Notes: a model not told the origin generated them from the sequence alone. A stretch of 64,000 bases of DNA from Ectobacillus panaciterrae DSM 19096 (GCF_000430785.1 NZ_AUMR01000031.1:1-64000); one strand, 5' to 3'. Positions 9,747 through 16,694 are shown, numbered from the stretch's first letter. Program-made: numbers and translations.

Positions 9747-10973
9747 TTAAAGGTAGAAATTATATTTTACATATTTTTTCATGAGGGTTCTCATTTTCTC
9801 GCTATCATCCCCAAAGAAGAAAATCGTACCGTAATGGTTCCCGAATCCTACACGTTCTGCTACTTTGGATGTGACAGGAATGAACATATCATGTTTGGTA
9901 AAATAAGGATCTTGTTTGAGCTCCTCAGGTATATTCAGCTTGTCGATGATTTTTACATTCGGATATACCATCAGACTGCCGGCATGTCCTTTTGCTGAGA
10001 CCACTTCTTCAGGGAAGAAGGCTTCCAGTTCTTCTTCGGTTGTATCCGGGTCACTACAAAGCACTTGAGCCTGAAACGCGCTAAAGCCATAGGCCTTTTC
10101 AATTAACTCAAAAATATGGCCGCCAGGAACGCGAGCAGCCACTTCGCCGAAATGCAAGGATCCATCTGAGGCAAGGAAATATTCAGGATGAATGATGCCG
10201 TATTTAATATCGAAAGCATCCACAAGCTTCTCAATCTCTGCCTTGATCTGTGGCCGCCACTTTTCAAGTGAAGGAGAAGCAGGCACGAAGTTGGTGTGGC
10301 CAAGCTGTATGTATTCGGTAATATTCAGGAATCTTAGTTTGCCGTCATGGATAAATGCCTCGCAGGAGAATTCCTGACCCTCGAGGTGGCTTTCCATTAG
10401 AAGCGGAAGTTCCGAATCAGGAATTAGGTCAATCTCGTGTGGATCCCGAATCATCCGATGACCGACCGTACCTGCTTTATCAAATGGTTTAACATGGATA
10501 GGGTCATTGCTCTCTCCTTCTAGCTTAAGCAATGTCTCATTGACTCTCTTTAAGAAACGATGGATATCTTCCTTGGTGTACGCCTCTTCAAAGACTCCCA
10601 CCCGGATGCCCGCCATTTGTGCTCTACGCTTCATCAATCCTTTGTCTCTTAATAGAAGAGAGTGTTTGAAAATTCGCGGGTTATTTCTAAGCTTTGCATT
10701 TAAAATGCCAGCCCATTCAACGGTTTCTTCATATATCGGTACAGTAATTTTTGTATTAAGATCCTTCAATTTTTCGTAGAGTTCATCTGCTCTCTCATTT
10801 AAACCCTCAAAGTTCCACGGGATAAACTGGATACTGTGGGTGTCTGCAAAATCCTGAAATTCAGGTGGACCAACAACTACATATGGTCGATCCATTTTGT
10901 CAATCGCTTCTATTGCAGGAAGGCTCCAGCCCAACAATGCTGTTATTTTCCCCTTATTCTCTACCATGCCCAT
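9747..10973 (-). CDS. ATP-grasp domain ligase
   Basis: ATP-grasp enzymes join a carboxylate, via an acyl-phosphate, to an amine or thiol. This 408-aa protein resembles those of peptide-like metabolite pathways more than carbamoyl-phosphate synthase or biotin carboxylase. Visible parts are an N-terminal pre-ATP-grasp fold (ITALLGWS...YVVVG, 9-35), the ATP lysine region HVKPFDKAGTVG (160-171), MESHLEGQEFSCEAF (193-207) and the metal-binding strand HPEYFLASDGSLHFGEVAAR (262-281; Glu277, Arg281). It is first gene of a minus-strand unit with the 684-aa gene. An acetyltransferase gene diverges upstream. Substrate unknown. Confidence 0.85.
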   Translation of the reverse strand: MGMVENKGKITALLGWSLPAIEAIDKMDRPYVVVGPPEFQDFADTHSIQFIPWNFEGLNERADELYEKLKDLNTKITVPIYEETVEWAGILNAKLRNNPRIFKHSLLLRDKGLMKRRAQMAGIRVGVFEEAYTKEDIHRFLKRVNETLLKLEGESNDPIHVKPFDKAGTVGHRMIRDPHEIDLIPDSELPLLMESHLEGQEFSCEAFIHDGKLRFLNITEYIQLGHTNFVPASPSLEKWRPQIKAEIEKLVDAFDIKYGIIHPEYFLASDGSLHFGEVAARVPGGHIFELIEKAYGFSAFQAQVLCSDPDTTEEELEAFFPEEVVSAKGHAGSLMVYPNVKIIDKLNIPEELKQDPYFTKHDMFIPVTSKVAERVGFGNHYGTIFFFGDDSEKMRTLMKKYVKYNFYL

Positions 10974-11338
10974 AACTATCCCTACCTTTTGAAGTATGTA
11001 ATATGAATTGTAATCTCCTATATTCTATCAAAAAACTATTTTGCAAAAAATATAAAATTTTCTCTATATTTCGACAGAAAACCTATTTTTCATCCTAAAA
11101 TATAGAATAAAAGGGTTAATATAGGTGGTGAAATTCATGCTGATTCGACAAAAAAACCCTGTTTAAAAGTTTTATTCCAGGATATAGAATAGATGATGTA
11201 ATTATTATACATATCCTAAATGAATTTTTGACATCTATGCCGAGCTCATAAGTTGTTTTTATATGGATTATTTTTTCTTTTTATCCAAAATATAAAACTT
11301 TTAAATTATTCATCTTTAAACAAAGGGGAGCAAAAGTG
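10974..11338. promoter_or_regulatory. Divergent control region with repeated ATAGAAT motifs
   Basis: This A/T-rich region lies between the ATP-grasp and GNAT genes. The string ATATAGAATA occurs at 11100-11109 and 11182-11191, with its inverse (TATATTCTAT) at 11019-11028. These spaced copies could be regulator sites or -10-like elements. No protein gene is visible. Confidence 0.4.
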
Positions 11339-11905
11339 ATGGGCGACTGGTATACTAGGTTAATTGATTATTTTCCAGAAATAGAAATGAAATCTAAAAA
11401 GCATTTTGAAAGCCTTTTTCATGAAAAAGAAGGAATCTATCAATTAGAGGAAGGCCGAGATCACGTACTTGTATATTTCGAACAGCCTGATTATATCTTC
11501 ATTGATTATATTCTAGTATCCGGGAGCAGTCGCGGAAAAGGAACAGGCAGTATGATTCTGGATCGGCTGAAACAAAAGGGGAAAGCAATTATACTGGAGG
11601 TTGAGCCAATTACTTTTAATGATGCCAATTCGGAAAAAAGAGTACGATTTTATGAAAAGAATGGTTTCCTCAAGATGAATTCCATTCAGTATGAAAGGAT
11701 ACATATGGTCACAAATGAGTTGAATAAAATGGATGTTTTTGCTTGGGCGCCAGTCCACAGAACGGAACTATGGGTGTATGACCGAATGCAGGACATATAT
11801 GGTGAGGTACATGCTTTTAAAGCTATGGAACTGTATGGGTGCAATCCTCAGCCGGTATCAGATGTCCTCTGTCTGAGAGAGTTAGCGTTTAGTAAGCTTG
11901 GCTGA
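11339..11905 (+). CDS. GNAT family N-acetyltransferase
   Basis: Predicted to transfer an acyl group from acyl-CoA to an amine. The acetyl-CoA pyrophosphate loop is visible as SRGKGTGSMILDRL (about 62-75), after the central strands IDYILVSG. A second GNAT feature is VRFYEKNGF near residue 103. The C-terminal ~60 residues (VFAWAPVHRTELWVYDRM...) are an extra domain-like tail. ATG 11339 is preferred to GTG 11336 because AAGGGGAG is then 8 nt upstream. It diverges from the ATP-grasp operon and could modify the same metabolite or confer self-protection (inference). Confidence 0.75.
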   Translation: MGDWYTRLIDYFPEIEMKSKKHFESLFHEKEGIYQLEEGRDHVLVYFEQPDYIFIDYILVSGSSRGKGTGSMILDRLKQKGKAIILEVEPITFNDANSEKRVRFYEKNGFLKMNSIQYERIHMVTNELNKMDVFAWAPVHRTELWVYDRMQDIYGEVHAFKAMELYGCNPQPVSDVLCLRELAFSKLG

Positions 11906-12073
11906 TGTTATACAAGTCTCTAGAGTCAGCAGGGGGGATCTATATTCTTCCAGGTGAAAAGCGCAGACTTCCCCTGTTGTTGAGAAACCAATGAATTTCA
12001 GCATGTACTTCTACTGGTAATGTACGATGGATCAATCTGCGGGAGCAGTACAGAAATATTTCCAGTCTATTAA

Positions 12074-12171
12074 ATCATTGTCGATGAGCTTCAGGAACGG
12101 GGAATCGAATTGAAAAGCCTGAAAGAGAACATTGATATGGTGGGGATTCATTATGAAAGTAAGAGGTAGAA
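12074..12171 (+). pseudogene. Serine recombinase/resolvase remnant
   Basis: The reading frame encodes IIVDELQERGIELKSLKENID and ends in a stop. ELxERGIxxKSLxENID is typical of the helix preceding the DNA-binding part of Tn3-type resolvases. Only about 30 codons remain and the last ones overlap the start of the lipoprotein pseudogene. Confidence 0.4.
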
Positions 12172-12800
12172 TAGTTATATTGCTTCTTTCCTGCGTATTA
12201 GCTTTATCGGCATGCGGAACAAAACAAGAAGTAACAACAGGATAGGATAGTAAAGCAAAAACAGATGAAACGAAAACAGCGGAAAAGGGAACTACTCAAA
12301 CAACAACTCAAAACAAGCCTAAAGAGGATGGTACTAATACTAATCAATCAACACAGAAACCGCAGTCCGATACCAACACTACTACTAATCCACCAGCACA
12401 GCAGCCAAAGTCCAATTCTTCCGATTACAGTACATATAACGGAACTTGGACTGACTCTGATGATTATTGCGGAAATGGTTACTATCTTACGCTTCAATTT
12501 ACTGACAAAAACAAAGCTAACGTTGGTTTAGCAGCTGCTATGTATGGAACTAAAGCACAAAAATGTGGGAATACAAAACCGGATAATATAGAAGATGCTG
12601 TTGTTACATTTGATCAAACTGGTGTAGGAACGTATACCTTCGTTGATGGAAGAGATGGTGAAACACAAATCCAAGCAACAATAAAGCTTGCCAATAACAA
12701 AGTAACGTTAACGACAAAGCATCTCAATCATCCGCAATCCAGCGATACTCTTTTTGGGGATAATCGCACTACGGAATTACCGTATCATAATAAAAAATAG
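12153..12800 (+). pseudogene. Putative lipoprotein with in-frame stop codon
   Basis: ATG 12153 follows a GGTGGGG site and starts a lipoprotein signal (MKVRGRIVILLLSCVLALSACG, lipobox LSAC). Codon 31 is TAG (12243-12245). The same frame then continues to 12800 with coherent coding sequence: a Thr/Asn/Pro-rich linker of about 55 residues and a folded domain beginning NGTWTDSDDYCGNGYYLTLQF. One base change would restore a 215-aa extracellular lipoprotein. No internal start with a signal peptide exists, so this is probably a recent nonsense mutation. Function unknown. Confidence 0.75.
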
Positions 12801-12811
12801 CAAAATGTAAC

Positions 12812-12842
12812 AAAAAGGCTAATCGATTGAGGTTAGCTTTTT
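12812..12842 (+). terminator. Terminator of the lipoprotein gene
   Basis: AAAAAGGCTAA / TTAGCTTTTT with one bulged G, ending in a T-run. Confidence 0.6.
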
Positions 12843-12858
12843 CTATTGCGGTCGGCCG

Positions 12859-13066
12859 TTATTCTTTCGCTGATCCGCTGCTAACGAAGGGCGAGGGGGG
12901 CAACCCTATCACAAGAGGAAGGGGGGCATTGTGAGCGCAATACGCCTGATGATAGACGAACATGAATGCCAAATCCTCAATCAATTGCTTTCTTGCGTTT
13001 TGCATAAACGACCATCTCCTTTAGTAGTCAGTTTAGCCATTTACACAAAACTTTTTACATTCTCGA
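12859..13066 (-). mobile_element. IS256-like 5' end remnant
   Basis: On the minus strand, GAGAATGTAAAAAGTTTTG TGTAAA (13041-13064) resembles the terminal repeat of IS256-type elements. It is followed by AAAGGAGA and an ATG at 13005 opening MQNARKQLIEDLAFMF. The frame then degenerates and stops at 12859. No catalytic domain. The family call is from memory. Confidence 0.35.
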
Positions 13067-13105
13067 TGACTGTGCCATGTGAGGTACTAAGTCTATAGGA
13101 ACAAC

Positions 13106-13138
13106 GTAAAAAAGACGGTGGGATAAGCCCGTCGTCTT
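13106..13138 (-). terminator. Terminator of the 140-aa lipoprotein gene
   Basis: GACGACGGGC-type stem with two G-U pairs, followed by TTTTTT on the minus strand, immediately beyond the stop at 13141. Confidence 0.8.
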
Positions 13139-13140
13139 GC

Positions 13141-13563
13141 TTATTCAAATCCAATTTCTGTTTTATCGTCTGATGTGAAGTATCTTATGGCTGTTTCGTC
13201 GTATCCTTGCAAACCACTATTCGCAACGGCGTCTTTTAATTTTGTTCTCGTTCTATAACCGAAATTCTTCCGTAGGCCTTCGTCTGCATTTGACAATGCT
13301 GTTTTGTCAACGAAAACATATACGACATACAAGTTATTCTCTTTTTTTAATTCAATCGCTGTAACAGTACCGCCGAAATACTCTTTAATTTCTTTCGTTC
13401 TACGTTCAAAACTTTTCATCATTCGTGTTTGTTCATCTTCTGGTTGTTCTGTCTTCGCCGTTGTTTGTTGTGCTTTCGGCTTCTCCTCTTGAACCGCTTC
13501 TTTTTCGCCGCAAGCCGCTAACATTACAACCGATAAACCAACTGCTAATACTGATTTCCTCAT
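13141..13563 (-). CDS. Small lipoprotein of unknown function
   Basis: 140 aa. A lipoprotein signal peptide MRKSVLAVGLSVVMLAACG has lipobox LAAC (Cys18), so the mature protein is anchored to the outer face of the membrane. A charged low-complexity linker (19-50) is followed by a domain of about 90 residues (TVTAIELKKENNLYVVYVFVDKT...) without recognised family. ATG has a TGGGAGG leader. It has its own terminator and sits downstream of the small-gene string at 13.6-15.1 kb. Confidence 0.75.
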   Translation of the reverse strand: MRKSVLAVGLSVVMLAACGEKEAVQEEKPKAQQTTAKTEQPEDEQTRMMKSFERRTKEIKEYFGGTVTAIELKKENNLYVVYVFVDKTALSNADEGLRKNFGYRTRTKLKDAVANSGLQGYDETAIRYFTSDDKTEIGFE

Positions 13564-13627
13564 CAGTTTAATCCTCCCAATATAAATTCCTAAATATTAG
13601 TATACTATGGAATTTCTTACTGAATAA

Positions 13628-13654
13628 ATAAAAAAAGACGTCCATTAGGACACC
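13628..13654 (-). terminator. Terminator of the small-gene operon
   Basis: Minus-strand GGTGTCC TAAT GGACGTC stem (two G-U pairs) followed by TTTTTTTATT, directly after the 27-aa peptide gene. Confidence 0.65.
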
Positions 13655-13655
13655 T

Positions 13656-13739
13656 TCAATCCAAATTCATACTCGATAGGAACAAAGCGATAAATAATAT
13701 ACTCCATCCAATGATATTTCGTTTTGTTTCCGCTTCCAT
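13656..13739 (-). CDS. 27-aa single-membrane-span peptide
   Basis: Unrecognised. It reads MEAETKRNIIGWSILFIALF and ends LSSMNLD: a charged N terminus followed by one hydrophobic helix, as in small membrane peptides. A good AGGAG lies 9 nt before the ATG and a terminator follows the stop. It sits 57 bp after the 13797 gene and is probably the last gene of that operon. Confidence 0.5.
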   Translation of the reverse strand: MEAETKRNIIGWSILFIALFLSSMNLD

Positions 13740-13796
13740 TCTCCGTCATCTCCTATGGTTGGATTTTAATCTACTATATACTCTGTATAGAGTGGA

Positions 13797-14036
13797 TTAT
13801 TCGCCACGTCCTTTTTCAATAAATTTCAAAGCATATTCAAATTCTTGCTCTAGATACTGTTTCAAATTTCTTTCATGTTCAACACGAGCTTTCTCATTCA
13901 TCTGAGGCATAGGACGGTCCTCGCTCCAATAATAATCTTTGGCTTGAGATTTTGCTTGTGTGTTATCACCGATGAAAAATAATAAAACAATAGCCACTGC
14001 TGGCAATATTAGTTCTTTCAGCCATTCCTTTTTCAA
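13797..14036 (-). CDS. Small exported or membrane protein of unknown function
   Basis: About 79 aa starting MKKEWLKELILPAVAIVLLF: a basic N terminus, one membrane segment (about 9-23, FFIGDNTQA at its end), then a charged, helix-forming tail with KARVEHERNLKQYLEQEFE. TTG 14036 is chosen because GTAGGAG then sits 9 nt upstream; the more distal TTG at 14045 would abut the ribosome binding site. It lies between an HTH gene and a 27-aa membrane peptide on the same strand. Confidence 0.6.
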   Translation of the reverse strand: MKKEWLKELILPAVAIVLLFFIGDNTQAKSQAKDYYWSEDRPMPQMNEKARVEHERNLKQYLEQEFEYALKFIEKGRGE

Positions 14037-14058
14037 AATAAACAACTCCTACGATGGA

Positions 14059-14295
14059 TTATTCGCTTTCCCATGGACGATACTTCTTCCTAAGTTCCGT
14101 CATTTCCTCTTTTTTTTCGACTAAATCTTCACGAAGGAATAAACTAATCGCTCCAGATTTCTTAATTGGCGTGATCTTCCCGCTTTTTATCATGGTACTC
14201 ATTCTTGCTCTTGAAATGCCCAACAGTTCCTGTGCTTCTGGAGTGGTTAATACTTCATCACGAATGAATTGTCTTTTATCAAAAGCTTGTAACAT
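14059..14295 (-). CDS. Excisionase-like/MerR-type helix-turn-helix protein
   Basis: 78 aa. Residues 17-60 (LTTPEAQELLGISRARMSTMIKSGKITPIKKSG...FLREDL) match the short winged-HTH seen in excisionase/helix_turn_helix_17 proteins, commonly carried by mobile elements. It probably binds DNA. The start has a GGGAGTG site overlapping the end of the upstream pseudogene, showing translational coupling. The context of very small genes next to a tRNA suggests an integrated-element remnant. Confidence 0.65.
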   Translation of the reverse strand: MLQAFDKRQFIRDEVLTTPEAQELLGISRARMSTMIKSGKITPIKKSGAISLFLREDLVEKKEEMTELRKKYRPWESE

Positions 14296-14302
14296 ATAAA
14301 AA

Positions 14303-14518
14303 TCACTCCCAGTTTATATTTTTCTTTAATATGTTCAAATTCCTGTCGATTTTGGAAACCAAGATGTGCAGGTTCTTATTTTCCAGAGTTGAAAAATCTT
14401 CTCCTTTTTCCTTGCTAAAGTTAATAGTTTGATTGATTAAGCGAAGGCACGACTTGATTTACGCCAAGTCCATTTGAATTGCTTCCTTTGAGAGAATGTC
14501 GATTTTTTCTTGGTTCAC
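14303..14518 (-). pseudogene. Small gene with in-frame stop (71 codons)
   Basis: GTG 14518 follows a strong AAAGGAGG site and reads MNQEKIDILSKEAIQMDLA then TAA (14459-14461). The same frame continues without further stops to 14303 (IKSCLRLINQTINFSKEKG ... NLNILKKNINWE), abutting the next ribosome binding site exactly as an intact operon gene would. A single substitution explains it. The family is not recognised; it is rich in Lys, Asn and Ile and probably helical. An alternative is a real 19-aa leader peptide. Confidence 0.6.
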
Positions 14519-14541
14519 TGAAATGCCTCCTTTGTAATTTC

Positions 14542-14599
14542 CTAAGGAGGTAATGTGTTTACCGCCTTAGTTCTTCAAGGTAGTAACGTGATTACTACC
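14542..14599 (-). promoter_or_regulatory. Two tandem, related hairpins in the small-gene operon
   Basis: GGTAGTAA-CACG-type hairpin (14579-14599, perfect 8 bp) and CTAAGGCGGTAA / TTACCTCCTTAG hairpin (14542-14570, one mismatch) lie between the 81-aa gene and the broken gene. The loops and inner stems resemble each other (GTAATCACGTTAC, GTAAACACATTAC), suggesting a duplicated RNA element, processing site or protein-binding site. Confidence 0.5.
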
Positions 14600-14840
14600 T
14601 CCATCCACGCAAACGCTGCTCAATCTGTTCTGCACTCACAACATCGAAAAGCTTAATTTTCGTCAGTAATGAGGATGACCGTATTTCCTCGATTGCTTCC
14701 GCAACATATCTTACATCTTTCAGTAAACCCAACTCGATATACAGTTCCAGTGTTCGCATAGCAAGATATTCATTCGCATTTTCTCCATGAAACAACTGGG
14801 AAAGCGTATCAACAGCGCTATCAACAGTCAATTTATCCAT
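14595..14840 (-). CDS. Small protein of unknown function
   Basis: 81 aa, soluble, mostly helical (MDKLTVDSAVDTLSQLFHGE ... AEQIEQRLRGWR), no family recognised. The ATG has GGAGTGATAAT upstream. It lies 11 bp after the 72-aa gene on the same strand, so the two form an operon. Its stop overlaps a hairpin. Size and company suggest mobile-element cargo. Confidence 0.6.
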   Translation of the reverse strand: MDKLTVDSAVDTLSQLFHGENANEYLAMRTLELYIELGLLKDVRYVAEAIEEIRSSSLLTKIKLFDVVSAEQIEQRLRGWR

Positions 14841-14851
14841 ATTATCACTCC

Positions 14852-15070
14852 TTAAACTTTTATCTCTCCAAGCAATTGAAAGTGCTCATGTAACCATTCA
14901 CTTTTTTCAAAGAAATAGTGTCTCGTACCTCTGTCAGAGATGAAGTAAAGGCATCCTGTTTCTTCTTCTTGCGCCACATCGTATACCTTGCCCGCAGTAG
15001 CCGCTTTTCCTATTACTAAGTTCAATCTTAAATCTTTTAAATGGACGTCTTTTAAACAAACCATAATCAT
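14852..15070 (-). CDS. Small protein of unknown function
   Basis: 72 aa with an even charge distribution: beta-rich N-terminal half (LRLNLVIGKAATAGKVYDVA) and C-terminal EKSEWLHEHFQLLGEIKV. No recognised domain. The ATG follows GGAGGTCAATAAC. It is the first identifiable gene of the minus-strand small-gene operon running to 13656. Confidence 0.6.
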   Translation of the reverse strand: MIMVCLKDVHLKDLRLNLVIGKAATAGKVYDVAQEEETGCLYFISDRGTRHYFFEKSEWLHEHFQLLGEIKV

Positions 15071-15320
15071 GTTATTGACCTCCGTTTTCCCTTACCCAAT
15101 GATAAGATAAGCCATTTTTAGTGTATAGATTTAATTCCTTTATAATGAAGAAATTCCTCTAATGATGTTGCGACAATATTCTTAAGTAAAAACCACACTT
15201 TATTTGCTTTTTGCAATAAAAAGCATTGTCGTTATTTATCGAAAGATATTTATGTAGCTCCTCCTTAAAAAACGAATCTGAACTTTTGGCTTTTCGTCAA
15301 AATAACCGAATGAAGACATG
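15071..15320. other. Intergenic stretch upstream of the small-gene operon
   Basis: A/T-rich. It should hold the operon promoter on the minus strand, but no strong -35/-10 pair is seen. A minus-frame coding-like fragment near 15113-15200 (KNIVATSLEEFLHYKGIKSIH) may be the tail of a lost gene. Confidence 0.3.
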
Positions 15321-15367
15321 AAAAAAGCACTTCGCTAATTCTGGATTCCAGAATTAGCGAAGTGCTT
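15321..15367 (-). terminator. Strong terminator downstream of tRNA-Ala
   Basis: Perfect ~21-bp palindrome (AAGCACTTCGCTAATTCTGG and its complement) followed on the minus strand by TTTTTT. It ends the tRNA transcript. Confidence 0.9.
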
Positions 15368-15403
15368 AAGTCAAATTATGACCGTAATCAACATGTTTTT
15401 TAA

Positions 15404-15474
15404 TGGAGCTAAGGAGAATCGAACTCCTGATTCCACAATGCCATTGTGGTGTATTCCCGCTATACTATAGCCCC
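15404..15474 (-). tRNA. tRNA-Ala(GGC), divergent type, CCA not encoded
   Basis: Folds as a complete cloverleaf: acceptor GGGGCTA / TAGCTCC containing G3-U70, the alanine identity pair; D stem GTAT/ATAC with a 7-nt loop; anticodon stem CCACA/TGTGG with loop ATGGCAT (anticodon GGC); T stem AGGAG/CTCCT with loop TTCGATT; discriminator A. The D and anticodon arms differ strongly from ordinary Bacillus tRNA-Ala. It lies directly 3' of a broken ordinary tRNA-Ala(GGC) and before a strong terminator. Confidence 0.88.
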
Positions 15475-15498
15475 AAGATATGATTTCCTGACGAGACG

Positions 15499-15536
15499 CT
15501 GCCAGCAAAGCGCTCTCCCAGATGAGCTAATGCCCC
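15499..15536 (-). pseudogene. 5' half of an ordinary tRNA-Ala(GGC), truncated
   Basis: GGGGCAT-TA-GCTC-ATCTGGGA-GAGC-G-CTTTG-CTGGCAG matches standard Bacillus tRNA-Ala(GGC) from position 1 through the anticodon loop (GGC). Homology ends at the 3' side of the anticodon stem: CGTCT replaces the expected CAAAG, and no T arm or acceptor 3' strand follows. The break lies where tRNA-directed integrases commonly recombine. Confidence 0.75.
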
Positions 15537-15555
15537 GAAATATGACTCTATTTGT

Positions 15556-15583
15556 ATTATAAAGAATTTTAAGGAAATGTAAA
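15556..15583 (-). promoter_or_regulatory. Sigma-A promoter of the tRNA-Ala locus
   Basis: Minus strand TTTACA (15583-15578), 16-nt spacer, TATAAT (15561-15556). It lies about 20 nt before the truncated tRNA, so the transcript runs through the broken 5' half into the intact tRNA. Confidence 0.8.
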
Positions 15584-15704
15584 CCCTTTTATATAAGTTT
15601 TCATGACCTTCATTTAAAAAATCGCCTTAGAATGTTCACGGATTAGAATAATAAAGTCATTTCATTTTTCTTGAACTAACAGATAATCAAGTAAAAGACA
15701 GGCG

Positions 15705-15754
15705 TTGACATACAACCAAAAGGTTTCGTATAATGAAAACGAAACCTTTTGGTT
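15705..15754 (+). promoter_or_regulatory. Promoter with overlapping palindromic operator for the SRPBCC-ArsR operon
   Basis: TTGACA (15705-15710), 18-nt spacer, TATAAT (15729-15734). A perfect 15-bp inverted repeat AACCAAAAGGTTTCG / CGAAACCTTTTGGTT (15714-15728, 15740-15754) covers the spacer, -10 and start region. Each arm contains the smaller AACC-N4-GGTT palindrome. It is well placed for repression by the ArsR protein encoded downstream. Confidence 0.8.
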
Positions 15755-15782
15755 ACATATTGAATCAATCCGGAGGTACAAC

Positions 15783-16217
15783 ATGCAAAACAATAACCAA
15801 GCTACAGTGTCAGATATCAAAAAAATTATTGTCTTTAATGCTCCAATCCAAAAAGTATGGGATGCAGTCTCCACTTCAGAGGGCATCGCCGCATGGTTCA
15901 TGCCGAATGATTTTCAGCCGGAGACAGGTTATGAATTCCACTTGCAATCACCATTCGGCCCTTCGCCTTGTAAAGTGCTGGAACTTGATCCTCCTAATCG
16001 TCTTTCTTTTTCTTGGGATGTATCAGGCTGGGTTGTTTCGTTTGAATTGAAGGAGCTGGACGGAAAAACAGAGTTTACGCTTATCCATTCCGGTTGGAAG
16101 GAAGCTGACGAGATTGTTCCAAAAGCGGGACAAAAGAATTCCGAAGTTCGCGACAGAATGAATATGGGCTGGGAGATGCTTGTTAAGGAAAATCTCCGAA
16201 AGGCAGTCGAGGGCTAA
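15783..16217 (+). CDS. SRPBCC (AHSA1/START-like) domain protein
   Basis: 144 aa, soluble. The START/Bet v1-like fold is recognised from [32 protein letters not shown] at the N terminus and the C-terminal helix [16 protein letters not shown]. Such proteins bind small hydrophobic ligands. Paired SRPBCC-ArsR genes are common in Bacillus but their ligand is usually unknown. ATG 15783 is chosen for its CGGAGGT site 7 nt upstream; an in-frame upstream ATG at 15705 overlaps the promoter. The stop overlaps the ArsR start (TAATG). Confidence 0.88.
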   Translation: MQNNNQATVSDIKKIIVFNAPIQKVWDAVSTSEGIAAWFMPNDFQPETGYEFHLQSPFGPSPCKVLELDPPNRLSFSWDVSGWVVSFELKELDGKTEFTLIHSGWKEADEIVPKAGQKNSEVRDRMNMGWEMLVKENLRKAVEG

Positions 16218-16588
16218 TGTCCACAGCGCCAAAGCATGACGTGTTTCAAGCAATAGCCGATCCTACCCGGCGGCAGCTGCTTCGGCTGCTTGCGGAAAAT
16301 GAGCTGCCGATTACGGAGATAAGCAGTCATTTTCCGATGAGCCGTACGGCTGTTTCTAAGCATCTTGGCATTTTGTCAGAGGCAGAGCTTGTGAGCGGGC
16401 GGAAGGTTGGGCGGGAGAAGCGGTACAAACTCAATCCGGCGCCATTGGCCGAGTTGAAGCAATGGCTTTCCTTTTATGAGCAATTTTGGGATAACAAGCT
16501 CGCTATGCTGAAGCATTATGTGGAGAACGAGGAGATAGGTGATTTGAAACTCGCGGAATTGAAACGTGATGAGCGGGAACCGGAATAA
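16217..16588 (+). CDS. ArsR family transcriptional regulator
   Basis: 123 aa winged HTH: FQAIADPTRRQLLRLLAENE at the N terminus and the recognition helix within MSRTAVSKHLGILSEAELV. It lacks the Cys-rich metal site of ArsR/SmtB, so it is probably of the metal-independent SdpR/YczG-like type. It is translationally coupled to the SRPBCC gene. By family habit it represses its own operon, most likely at the 15-bp palindrome overlapping the promoter (inference). Confidence 0.9.
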   Translation: MSTAPKHDVFQAIADPTRRQLLRLLAENELPITEISSHFPMSRTAVSKHLGILSEAELVSGRKVGREKRYKLNPAPLAELKQWLSFYEQFWDNKLAMLKHYVENEEIGDLKLAELKRDEREPE

Positions 16589-16637
16589 CAGCTTCATGCT
16601 GATGAAAAATTGCAGAATGGCTTTTCAAGCATGTAAT

Positions 16638-16677
16638 AAAAAACAGGCGGAGTGTCCGACACTCCGCCTGTTTTTTA
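16638..16677. terminator. Bidirectional terminator (arsR / nfrA-type gene)
   Basis: AACAGGCGGAGTG / CACTCCGCCTGTT with A-run on one side and T-run on the other; serves both converging genes. Confidence 0.9.
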
Positions 16678-16694
16678 TTGAAATTACAGCTTTT

